Assembly: GCA_964465375.1 (NCBI GenBank)
Contig: CAYXIJ010000007.1
Coordinates: 19,927-83,926 of the forward strand
Direction of reading: 5' to 3'
DNA from: CAJWKT01 sp964465375
GTDB lineage: Bacteria > Pseudomonadota > Gammaproteobacteria > Steroidobacterales > Rariloculaceae
DNA: 64,000 nucleotides
Shown here: piece after piece, positions 54,531 through 62,690 of the stretch
Layout of the letters: each line of letters begins with the position of its first letter
How positions within the stretch are numbered: the first letter of the stretch is position 1
Translations under genes and position numbers: made by a program
Notes under the pieces: model-generated
What the model was told of the DNA's origin: nothing
What the model saw: only the letters and a program-made list of their open reading frames with translations
Databases searched by the model: none

Positions 54531-56000
54531 ATGTCTCTACAAACCAAATTATTTATCAATGGAAAATTTATTGATTCCAAAGAAGGGTCAACCATTAAGG
54601 TACTCAACCCCCACGATGATTCCCAAATCACAGAGGTTTCAGAGGCAAAAGCGCCTGATATAGATGATGCGGTAGCGGCAGCCAAAAAAGCCTTCCCAGC
54701 CTGGAGAGACATGCAAGCGGCTGAGCGTGGACGCCTACTGTTGAAACTAGCAGACCTAATCGAAGAAAAAGCAGATGAGTTGGCAGAGATCGAATCACTA
54801 GACACCGGACACCCCGTTCGAGATACCACTGGACTGGACGTACCTCGAACAGCATTTACTTACCGCTATTTCGGCGGGATGGCTGACAAATTACAGGGCA
54901 GCATAATCCCAGTAGAGCCTGGCTTCCTGAATTACGTCACCAGGGAACCCGTAGGCGTCGTGGGGCAAATTACTCCATGGAACTTTCCACTCATGTTTAC
55001 AAGTTGGAAAATGGGTCCAGCGCTCGCTGCTGGAAATACTGTGGTGCTGAAACCAGCCCAAGTTACCCCGTTGACTGCCCTAAAAATTGCAGAACTCATG
55101 GCAGAGGTGGGATTTCCGCCCGGGGTGGTTAACATTGTACCCGCTTCGGGACGAACTGCTGGCCAACATCTAGCAGAACATCAAGATGTCCAGAAAATTG
55201 CGTTCACGGGTTCCACGGATGTCGGTCGGAACATCGTCCAAGCCTCCTCCACTAATTTAAAGCGAGTACAACTAGAACTTGGGGGCAAAGGCGCAAACAT
55301 TGTTTTTGATGACGCATTTTTGCCCGCTGCAATTAACGGGAGTGCCTTTGCAATCTTTCATAATCAAGGGCAAGCGTGTATCGCGGGCTCCCGGTTGTTA
55401 TTACATGAACGCATTGCGGATGAGTTTCTTGACGGGTTTTTGACGCTGCCAAAATCTATCAAACTTGGTAACCCTCTCGATCCAGAAACCGAAATGGGCC
55501 CACTCACATCGGCCAAACAAAAGAAGGCCGTATTGACTTATTGTGATATTACCCGACAGGAGGGTGGTGAAATCCTGATCGGTGGAGAGCCGCCAGAGAC
55601 ACCAGAACTTTCTAAGGGTTATTATGTCAAACCGACTGTTGCCAAAGCTCAACCCCAAGATCGCGTTTGCCAGGAAGAGGTCTTTGGTCCCTTTGTTTCT
55701 GTAACAACTTTTAGCTCAGACGAAGAAGTCGTTGACCTTGCCAATTCAACTGAATATGGGCTGGGTGGCGGACTGTGGACAAGAGATTTGTCAAAAGCAC
55801 ATAAAGTGGCAGGACAAATGCGTTCGGGTATGGTTTGGATCAATTGCTACAAACGGGTTAATCCGGGCTCCCCCTTTGGGGGCGTAGGTAGTTCGGGTTA
55901 CGGTCGGGAAATGGGCTTCGAAGCAATGCACGAATATACGGATGCAAAATCTGTGTGGGTTAATGTGGATGCAAACATTCCTCCCTTCTACAAACGCTGA
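54531..56000 (+). CDS. Aldehyde dehydrogenase, likely 4-hydroxymuconic semialdehyde dehydrogenase
   Basis: A 489-residue NAD(P)-dependent ALDH with TPWNFP (148-153), FTGSTDVG, the general base Glu249 in LELGGKGAN and the nucleophile Cys283 in NQGQACIAG. General family membership is certain. The substrate is inferred: the window has hydroquinone dioxygenase (making 4-hydroxymuconic semialdehyde) and maleylacetate reductase (using maleylacetate), and this is the only ALDH in the window that could join them. The ATG follows AAAGGAAAG. First gene of the plus-strand operon that continues with the Rieske protein and CobS/CobT-like genes. Confidence 0.8.
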   Translation: MSLQTKLFINGKFIDSKEGSTIKVLNPHDDSQITEVSEAKAPDIDDAVAAAKKAFPAWRDMQAAERGRLLLKLADLIEEKADELAEIESLDTGHPVRDTTGLDVPRTAFTYRYFGGMADKLQGSIIPVEPGFLNYVTREPVGVVGQITPWNFPLMFTSWKMGPALAAGNTVVLKPAQVTPLTALKIAELMAEVGFPPGVVNIVPASGRTAGQHLAEHQDVQKIAFTGSTDVGRNIVQASSTNLKRVQLELGGKGANIVFDDAFLPAAINGSAFAIFHNQGQACIAGSRLLLHERIADEFLDGFLTLPKSIKLGNPLDPETEMGPLTSAKQKKAVLTYCDITRQEGGEILIGGEPPETPELSKGYYVKPTVAKAQPQDRVCQEEVFGPFVSVTTFSSDEEVVDLANSTEYGLGGGLWTRDLSKAHKVAGQMRSGMVWINCYKRVNPGSPFGGVGSSGYGREMGFEAMHEYTDAKSVWVNVDANIPPFYKR

Positions 56001-56045
56001 TTGAGCCTCCTTGCTGGTAATTACAACAAAGCCAGCCCGGCTTCT

Positions 56046-56426
56046 ATGAGCGGTGCTCTTTGGAAAGATCATCCTCATGCTCCAAAAGCAGGGGCTCACT
56101 TGTGTCAACTCGAAGAGATTCCGGATGGTTCCGGGAAAGAGTTCATTTTTGGGCCTGACAAGAACCAGTTTAGGTTGGTTGTGTTCCGGCTGAACAAATC
56201 AGTCTGGGGATATATCAATATTTGTCCCCATTTCCGGCTACCGCTCAACGCAAAACCCGAAAAATTTTTAATTTGCGGGCCAGGCAAAGTTATGTGCTCA
56301 TTTCACTCTGCTATTTTCCGTTTCGAGGACGGTTTCTGTGTTGACGGTCCGGCCAAAGGTGGCAGATTGGATTCGATTCCAGTTGAGGTGAAAATAGATT
56401 ATTCAGTCATAGTGGGAAACGACTAA
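56046..56426 (+). CDS. Rieske-type [2Fe-2S] ferredoxin
   Basis: A 126-residue small Rieske protein. The cluster motifs are Cys60-Pro-His62 and Cys84-Ser-Phe-His87 (CxH-x21-CxxH), followed by DGFCVDGPAKGGRL, the Pro-loop region. No membrane anchor or dioxygenase domain is fused, so it is a soluble electron carrier. ATG 56046 starts the natural domain; TTG 56001, next to the ALDH stop, is an alternative. No oxygenase that would use it is adjacent. A role in re-reducing the Fe of the hydroquinone dioxygenase, as XylT-type ferredoxins do for catechol 2,3-dioxygenase, is a guess. cobS-like follows after 12 bp. Confidence 0.82.
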   Translation: MSGALWKDHPHAPKAGAHLCQLEEIPDGSGKEFIFGPDKNQFRLVVFRLNKSVWGYINICPHFRLPLNAKPEKFLICGPGKVMCSFHSAIFRFEDGFCVDGPAKGGRLDSIPVEVKIDYSVIVGND

Positions 56427-56438
56427 ACTAACCGGGCT

Positions 56439-57446
56439 ATGAAATCAAAACTTACCGATCCGGAAAATCCACCTGAATCAACGCTTGAAGAACCAGATAT
56501 TAAAGTTTCGGTTCGCGATACATTCAGCATAGACAGCGACCTTACAGTTCCTGCCTTCAGCCAAGGTGGTCCTCACGTCCCGGAGCCAGACACAGCTTAT
56601 CGCTTTAATAAAGATACAACCCTAGCTTTACTTGCTGGCTTTACCCACAACAAACGCGTACTAATCCAAGGCTATCATGGTACCGGAAAATCTACGCATG
56701 TTGAGCAGGTTGCGGCAAGACTAAATTGGCCGTGTGTGAGAGTAAATCTGGACAGTCATGTAAGTCGCATAGACCTGATCGGAAAAGACGCAATTACGAT
56801 TCAAGAAGGGCAACAGGTGACGGTGTTTAGGGAAGGTATCCTCCCTTGGGCCCTACAGCGTCCAGTTATTCTAGTTTTTGATGAATACGATGCCGGCAGA
56901 CCAGATGTCATGTTTGTCATTCATCGTATCCTTGAAGTAGATGGAAAATTAACTTTGCTAGACCAGAGTCAGGTCATTCATCCGCACCCTTATTTCCGTC
57001 TATTTGCAACAGCAAATACCATCGGACTCGGTGATACCACCGGGCTCTATCACGGAACTCAGCCAATCAATCAAGGTCAGCTGGATCGTTGGAATATTGT
57101 TGTAACTTTGAACTATCTGGAACCAGATGCAGAATCGAAAATTGTTCTTGCAAGGGTACCATCGTATGACAGCGCAAAAGGAAGAAAATCAGTAGAACAA
57201 ATGGTGGCGCTAGCAAACCTTACACGTCAGGGATTTATTGCAGGCGATCTATCCACGGTTATGTCACCACGAACAGTTATTAACTGGGCGCAAAACGCGG
57301 AAATATTTGGCAATACAGAAAACAGCTTTTGTCTCACTTTTCTAAACAAGTGCGATGAAGCTGAACAAGCTACGGTAGCTGAATACTATCAGCGCTGCTT
57401 CGGTGTGGAGTTAGCCCACTCCATCTCGAATCTCTTGTCGAAATGA
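56439..57446 (+). CDS. cobS: CobS-like AAA+ ATPase (cobaltochelatase subunit family)
   Basis: A 335-residue AAA+ protein of the CobS/MoxR group: CobS-specific N-terminal part (SVRDTFSIDSDLTVPAFS, where the family has a zinc-like or sandwich domain), Walker A GYHGTGKS (78-85), Walker B VFDEYD (146-151), sensor 1 ATANT and LDRWNIV. The sequence is very close to canonical CobS over its length (for example RVNLDSHVSRIDLIGKDAI). In aerobic B12 synthesis CobS, CobT and the large CobN insert Co2+ into hydrogenobyrinic acid a,c-diamide. No CobN or other cob gene is in the window. The gene overlaps cobT-like by 4 bp. Confidence 0.9.
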   Translation: MKSKLTDPENPPESTLEEPDIKVSVRDTFSIDSDLTVPAFSQGGPHVPEPDTAYRFNKDTTLALLAGFTHNKRVLIQGYHGTGKSTHVEQVAARLNWPCVRVNLDSHVSRIDLIGKDAITIQEGQQVTVFREGILPWALQRPVILVFDEYDAGRPDVMFVIHRILEVDGKLTLLDQSQVIHPHPYFRLFATANTIGLGDTTGLYHGTQPINQGQLDRWNIVVTLNYLEPDAESKIVLARVPSYDSAKGRKSVEQMVALANLTRQGFIAGDLSTVMSPRTVINWAQNAEIFGNTENSFCLTFLNKCDEAEQATVAEYYQRCFGVELAHSISNLLSK

Positions 57447-59236
57447 CCGAACAATCCTTTACAACAAACAGCCTACTTGAGCAGGTATCCTCAGCTGTAG
57501 CTCGGGCTATCAGTAGAAATTTCGATATGGAAATCATACTGCAGGGAAAAAGAATCCGAGTACAAGGGAATCAGGTACGTGTACCTAAACCAAGACCGGA
57601 AAATACTAAAGGCGATCTTGATTTAATGAGAGGAAGACTGGATGCACTTGCCTTGCGAGCACTCCACAGTGACAAAAATATTTACGAAAAACATAAACCC
57701 TCAGGTCGCATGGCCATCAAATTATATTGGGCGTTAGAACAATGTCGTGTGGAAACGCTGGGAGCAAAATGTATGGCGGGCGTAAAAAAAAACCTAGAAG
57801 CGCTGGAAGCATGGCGACTAAAAAACATGGGTGTAGATCAAATTCCGGAATTCTTTCAAAACAATCGTACTGAAACAGTATTACTCATTGCGCGACATTG
57901 TTTCCATGCGCCACTACCAGCCGCTACGATAGAAGCCATTGGGCATGATTATTCCGCATGGTTGGAACCAAATTTAATCGCACAAATAAAAACACTAGCA
58001 TCGGTCTGCGAAGAGCAAGATACTTTTGCCCGTGGATTTAGAGAGTTATTGGATGAATTGGATCTGCAAGAAAAGAATTTTAAGATTGGACAAAATGATT
58101 TTTCTAAAAAAAACGAATCCAAGAAAAAAAATGTAGATAAAAATCTACTCTCAGCTGATCAATTAGCTACAGAACATACCCTGCCAAAAAATCCCCGTGC
58201 CAAACCGGAAGCCACTCTTCAAAAAATTAAAGTGAATAGCACAAAACAAAATATGGGGCGCTATAGACCTTACACCACTGAGTTCGATGAAACGATAGAT
58301 GCCTCGGCAATCTGTCAACCACGGAAACTTACTGAACTCAGGGAATTATTGGATGAAAAAATGCCGGGAAAACTCTACTCAGTGACCCAATTAGCGCATC
58401 GTTTACAACGAAAATTAATAGCACAACAGATGCGTATGTGGAATTTTGATCTAGAGGAGGGAATGCTGGATGCGAGCCGTCTAGCCCGTATTATCGTTAA
58501 CCCGCTGGAACCTCTGGCCTTTAAAAAAGAAATTGAAGGGCCTTTTATCGATACAGCGGTAACCTTGTTAATCGATAACTCTGGCTCGATGCGCGGACAG
58601 CCCATCACAATGGCCGCGATCTGTGCTGACATTTTAAGTAGAACCCTAGAGCGATGTGGAGTGAAGTCGGAAATTTTAGGATTTACCACAAAAAACTGGC
58701 GCGGCGGAAAAGCCAGAGATAAATGGCTAGCAGCTGGAAAACCAGATCATCCTGGGCGTCTCAACGAAGTGAGACACATCATTTATAAGCACATCGGTAC
58801 TCCATATCGGCGTAGCCGAAAAAATCTGGGTCTGATGTTAAAAGATGACCTGTTGAGAGAAAATATTGATGGCGAGGCATTAATGTGGGCACATGATCGA
58901 CTGATTGCTCGCCCCGAACCGCGAAGGATTCTCATGGTGATTTCTGATGGAGCGCCAATTGATGATTCAACTATTGCAGCAAATGGCAGTGAGTACCTAG
59001 AAAATCATCTGCGCCTAGTTATTGACTACATAGAGAGATTGTCTACCATTGAACTTCTTGCCATCGGAATTGGACACGACGTAACAAATTATTATCAAAG
59101 GGCAATTAAGTTAATGCGATTAGAGGATCTCGGCGGCACAATGATCAAGCAGTTGACCACTATCCTCGATGAAACGGCAACCCCTGGCCCTCGCGCTCGA
59201 GAACCCAATAAAAGTTCAGCCGCTGTCGCAACATAA
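57443..59236 (+). CDS. cobT: CobT-like von Willebrand A-domain protein (cobaltochelatase subunit family)
   Basis: A 597-residue CobT. N-terminal domain (1-210), a low-complexity linker (about 211-275), then YTTEFDETIDAS and a vWA domain with the MIDAS motif DNSGS (378-382) and ISDGAP near the C-terminus. Length and vWA segments (ILGFTTKNW, KNLGLMLKDDLL, ELLAIGIGHDVT) match the canonical protein. In known CobT proteins the linker is strongly acidic; here it is Lys- and Asn-rich (SKKNESKKKNVDKN), which is unusual. It forms a hexameric AAA+ complex with CobS in B12-producing bacteria. It is the last gene of the ALDH-Rieske-CobS-CobT operon. Confidence 0.9.
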   Translation: MTEQSFTTNSLLEQVSSAVARAISRNFDMEIILQGKRIRVQGNQVRVPKPRPENTKGDLDLMRGRLDALALRALHSDKNIYEKHKPSGRMAIKLYWALEQCRVETLGAKCMAGVKKNLEALEAWRLKNMGVDQIPEFFQNNRTETVLLIARHCFHAPLPAATIEAIGHDYSAWLEPNLIAQIKTLASVCEEQDTFARGFRELLDELDLQEKNFKIGQNDFSKKNESKKKNVDKNLLSADQLATEHTLPKNPRAKPEATLQKIKVNSTKQNMGRYRPYTTEFDETIDASAICQPRKLTELRELLDEKMPGKLYSVTQLAHRLQRKLIAQQMRMWNFDLEEGMLDASRLARIIVNPLEPLAFKKEIEGPFIDTAVTLLIDNSGSMRGQPITMAAICADILSRTLERCGVKSEILGFTTKNWRGGKARDKWLAAGKPDHPGRLNEVRHIIYKHIGTPYRRSRKNLGLMLKDDLLRENIDGEALMWAHDRLIARPEPRRILMVISDGAPIDDSTIAANGSEYLENHLRLVIDYIERLSTIELLAIGIGHDVTNYYQRAIKLMRLEDLGGTMIKQLTTILDETATPGPRAREPNKSSAAVAT

Positions 59237-59332
59237 TCTAAAAAAATCCACGCATAGTCTAGTCCTACAGGGTCCTAATGGCACAGCAAAAACCCTCTAG
59301 TTAATCGACGGTGGATTTACAAATAGCCTCAG

Positions 59333-60199
59333 TCAAGTCCGTATGAGGCCAAAATCAAAATCGAGCAACCGAAAGGGCACCTGTAGACCGTACTCTTTTG
59401 CCAATTCCTTATCCTCACAGTCCTTATATTCCCTCACCAATGAACTCTTAGTGGCAAACACCGCATCACTGTCTAAATATTTATCACCTGCCGTGAAAAT
59501 ATGCGTTGTCAGACTATCGTAGCCATCGGCGGTAATAATGAAGTGTAAATGACCGGGGCGCATAGCGTGCCGCCCACAAGCATCCAACATCTTTCCCACG
59601 GGGCCGTCAGTTGGTACCGGATAGGGTCCTGGTAACTCAGTAGCCAAACAATACTTTCCATCTGGACCGGTAGTAAACTTTCCGCAAAGATTATATTCGG
59701 GCATTTCCGGGTTCTGCATATGATAGAGCCCTTCTGCCGAAGCCGACCAAATATCCAATACCGCGCCTTCGATGGGACTACCGTCCTGGTCGGTCACCTT
59801 TCCGCGTACAAAGGCTGGCGTCCCGCCCGTATCCGCCTGTACGACATTCGAGCCCATGGGATACTCAGGCGCTCCGGAAGCATAAAAGGGACCAAGTACA
59901 GTGGTCTCCGTACCCGCACCAGCCCGCGGATGATTGATAGCGTCGACTAGCATGGACACCCCAAGCGTATCAGACAAAAGAATAAATTCCTGACGTTTTT
60001 CGTCACACATTTGACCCGTAGCGGTTAAAAACTGGATAGCCTCAAACCATTCTGTCTCGGTTAATTGAACATCCTTCACAAAAGCATGCAGGTGATTAAT
60101 GAGGCTGCCCATGATCTTTCGCAGTCGTGGATCAGAGGTCTTTGAGTCGTACTCTTCGTGTACGATTGCCGTTAAATTTTCTATGGTGAAATCACGCAT
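59333..60199 (-). CDS. Hydroxyquinol 1,2-dioxygenase-type intradiol ring-cleavage enzyme
   Basis: A 288-residue intradiol dioxygenase. An N-terminal helical dimerisation domain (1-100) precedes the beta-sandwich core. Fe(III) ligands are Tyr159 (GLYHMQ), Tyr193 (GPYPVP), His217 and His219 (RPGHLHF). LGPFYASGAPE is the pattern seen in hydroxyquinol and catechol 1,2-dioxygenases. Adjacent maleylacetate reductase (58 bp downstream in the gene order, upstream in transcription) supports hydroxyquinol, whose cleavage gives maleylacetate. ATG 60199 has GGAG 9 nt upstream; ATG 60205 would be too close to it. Confidence 0.9.
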   Translation of the reverse strand: MRDFTIENLTAIVHEEYDSKTSDPRLRKIMGSLINHLHAFVKDVQLTETEWFEAIQFLTATGQMCDEKRQEFILLSDTLGVSMLVDAINHPRAGAGTETTVLGPFYASGAPEYPMGSNVVQADTGGTPAFVRGKVTDQDGSPIEGAVLDIWSASAEGLYHMQNPEMPEYNLCGKFTTGPDGKYCLATELPGPYPVPTDGPVGKMLDACGRHAMRPGHLHFIITADGYDSLTTHIFTAGDKYLDSDAVFATKSSLVREYKDCEDKELAKEYGLQVPFRLLDFDFGLIRT

Positions 60200-60257
60200 T
60201 TGCATACACTCCTGTGATTAAGATTTGCTCGTTCTTATTTGCTAAATTCTACTTGGC

Positions 60258-61319
60258 TCAAGGTTGAGGCATTGTTCCGTGATAAGCGTCCTCTAAAAGT
60301 TGCCGTATTTCTTCAGTGGTAATTTTTCGGGGATTATAATACGCAGCCTGAGTTGCCGCTTCAGCTACCGTATCCAGGTCCGTCTCCCCAAGACCTAATG
60401 CCTTCAGGGAAACCGGGTCACCAATTGCCTCGCACAACCGCCGAAGCGTACTAGCAATTTTGGGGGTTCCCAACGCTGCTTCCAAATATTTTCTGGCCTC
60501 TGGCGCTGCCCCCATATTAAAAGCAACTACATAAGGGAGAATGATCGCGTGGGTCTCAGCATGGGGTGTATTAAATGTCCCACCCAGCACGTGGCATAGT
60601 TTGTGATGTAATGCCATTCCCACTGACCCTAAAACCAAACCGGCAAGCCAAGCCCCATACAAAGCCTGACTCTGGCCCTCAAGATTGGCCGGATCACGCA
60701 TGACTTTAGGCAATGAGTCCGCCAAAGAACTGATTCCCTCCTTAGCCAGTAACGACATGACCGGGTTGGCATTCTCCGCATACAACGCCTCCACACAGTG
60801 AGCCATGGCATTCATGCAGCTCGGCCCAGCTACCTGTGGCGGGAGTGTAGCTGTAAGCTCGGGATCGTATAGAACCACCCTTGGCAGCACTTTCGGGTCT
60901 CTCCCCGTGCGTTTGGTACCGTCCTGAGTCAACCCCCAAATCGGAGTCATTTCGGAGCCGGCATACGTGGTAGGAACTGCAACGACCGGCACATCGATCT
61001 CCATAGCGATGGCCTTACCCAATCCAGTAGAAGAGCCTCCCCCAACGGTGATACAACAATCGGCATTCGTGCGCCTAACCTCTGCACGGCCCGCCTCGGC
61101 AGTCTCTATCGGAACATGGGGGGCGACCTGGTCATACACGCCTATACAACGTGACCCAATTAAATCAGCAAGGCCCGATGACAAGCCCGCCTTACTCGGA
61201 TCAGCAATGATCAGTGCACGCTGTACCCCGAGAGTCTCGAGTTCTGCCCCCAGCCTCTCCCGGCTACCAACACCAAACAGCACCCGCATGGGTGCCATTT
61301 GGAATACAAACGCCTGCAT
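60258..61319 (-). CDS. Maleylacetate reductase
   Basis: A 353-residue member of the iron-type alcohol dehydrogenase group, of the length and style of maleylacetate reductases: GGGSSTGLGKAIA (nucleotide loop, about 103-115), AVPTTYAGSEMTPIWG and the HHKLCHVLGGTFNTPHAETHA region. It reduces maleylacetate to 3-oxoadipate with NAD(P)H. It is transcribed between the MFS transporter gene (upstream, 18 bp) and the hydroxyquinol dioxygenase gene, so these three form one operon that serves the hydroxyquinol and hydroquinone routes. Confidence 0.93.
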   Translation of the reverse strand: MQAFVFQMAPMRVLFGVGSRERLGAELETLGVQRALIIADPSKAGLSSGLADLIGSRCIGVYDQVAPHVPIETAEAGRAEVRRTNADCCITVGGGSSTGLGKAIAMEIDVPVVAVPTTYAGSEMTPIWGLTQDGTKRTGRDPKVLPRVVLYDPELTATLPPQVAGPSCMNAMAHCVEALYAENANPVMSLLAKEGISSLADSLPKVMRDPANLEGQSQALYGAWLAGLVLGSVGMALHHKLCHVLGGTFNTPHAETHAIILPYVVAFNMGAAPEARKYLEAALGTPKIASTLRRLCEAIGDPVSLKALGLGETDLDTVAEAATQAAYYNPRKITTEEIRQLLEDAYHGTMPQP

Positions 61320-61337
61320 TGGCGGATCTGGCGCGGC

Positions 61338-62579
61338 CTAGGATGCCTTTTCTGCTAGTTTCTTAGGCGACGTTTCATCCAGGAACAATGAAACAATGAT
61401 ACCTGCACCAACGCCCAAGCCGGCTACCCAAACGATGTTCTGAATGCCAAAATTTTCGGCTACGTAACCGGTAATCACGGGCGCTACGCCACCGCCGAAA
61501 ATTTCGCCCCAACCCACCACTAAGCCGATGGATGAGGCAACCAGACCCGGTGGAGCGGATTCTGTGCAAATCGGGCCAGTAACAAGCGCGATAGTACCCA
61601 GAGTGAAAAAAGACGTGAAGAAAAGCATCGTGAACAACAAGGGAAGATTGACGCTCACCTGAAAAAACCCAAAGCAGGAAATGGTTGCGCCGATGAATGA
61701 TATAACCGCAATCAGTTTGCGCCCAAAAAGGTCAGACAAGCCCGGAATACCGAACTGACCAACAAACCCGCCAAAGCCGATCCCTGACATCACAAAGCCC
61801 ATCTGCACCGGTGTAAGCTCCAAATAATTAAGTAAATACCCTGGCACAAAGGCACTCAGGGGGAAAACGCATGCCATCATGAAAGCAAGCAAAATCATAC
61901 CCAGTACAACATTTTTGCTTTTGAAGACTTCAATCCAGCTGCCCGCCTCTTCAGTAGCGCCGAGGAGTTTGGCCCCTTGCGTATCGGCCGGTTCCCGAAG
62001 TACGAAATACAGCAAAAGTCCGATTATGAAACCCGGAATGGCCACAATCCAAAAGATGGTACGCCACGTGGTCACCTGCAGTAATTGCGTTGCAATAATT
62101 GGGCCTAACGCCAATCCAAACAGGGGAAAGCCACACTGCTGCAGGCCCTGGTTAAATCCACGCCGACTAGGCTTTGAGGCGTAGCCTGTTGAAGGAATCA
62201 TCGTTGCTGTGTACGAACCTTCCGAAACACCCATTAAGGCCCGGACGAGAATCAATCCCGTAAACCCCGCAACCATGCCCGAGAAACCCGACATCAAGGA
62301 AAAAATAAAAATCGCTGGAATCAGAATTTTGCGGTGCCCAATACCATCGGACAACCGCCCGCTGAAAATTGCGAAAACACCCCAGAGCAAACCCAATGCC
62401 CCAATAAGATTTCCGAGATGACCGGCGTTAAGGCCAAGCTCCGGAGCAATCCCAGTGTCCCATAGATAAGCAATGATCCATCGGTCCAAACCCACCAACC
62501 CGAACCCAATACCCAACAAAAGAACTACTTTCCATTCGTAGTTGGTATCCCATCTTGCTTGTTCTTGTCCAACAGCCAT
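61338..62579 (-). CDS. MFS transporter, likely aromatic or carboxylic acid uptake
   Basis: A 413-residue major facilitator with 12 spans: the conserved loop GRLSDGIGHRKIL between spans 2 and 3, RALMGVSEGSYTATM in span 4, and a second GLSDLFGRKLI in the C-half. The nearest pattern is the anion:cation symporter-type MFS used for aromatic or sugar acids. First gene of the transporter-maleylacetate reductase-hydroxyquinol dioxygenase operon, which suggests import of an aromatic precursor. The exact substrate is unknown. Confidence 0.85.
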   Translation of the reverse strand: MAVGQEQARWDTNYEWKVVLLLGIGFGLVGLDRWIIAYLWDTGIAPELGLNAGHLGNLIGALGLLWGVFAIFSGRLSDGIGHRKILIPAIFIFSLMSGFSGMVAGFTGLILVRALMGVSEGSYTATMIPSTGYASKPSRRGFNQGLQQCGFPLFGLALGPIIATQLLQVTTWRTIFWIVAIPGFIIGLLLYFVLREPADTQGAKLLGATEEAGSWIEVFKSKNVVLGMILLAFMMACVFPLSAFVPGYLLNYLELTPVQMGFVMSGIGFGGFVGQFGIPGLSDLFGRKLIAVISFIGATISCFGFFQVSVNLPLLFTMLFFTSFFTLGTIALVTGPICTESAPPGLVASSIGLVVGWGEIFGGGVAPVITGYVAENFGIQNIVWVAGLGVGAGIIVSLFLDETSPKKLAEKAS

Positions 62580-62690
62580 ACCAGCCCCCCTTCCTGTTAA
62601 TTCTTATTCAAATCTATTTTGTTCTGATTTTTGTTTCTCTGCGGATACCCACACCATAACTCCCATGAGACTCCATCTCAACACGGAAAC

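Noticed and set aside
59237..59332. AAATCCAC and GTGGATTT inverted repeat between cobT-like and the hydroxyquinol dioxygenase gene
   Set aside because: Only 8 bp with a loop of about 60 bases and no T-tract; not convincing as a terminator or operator.
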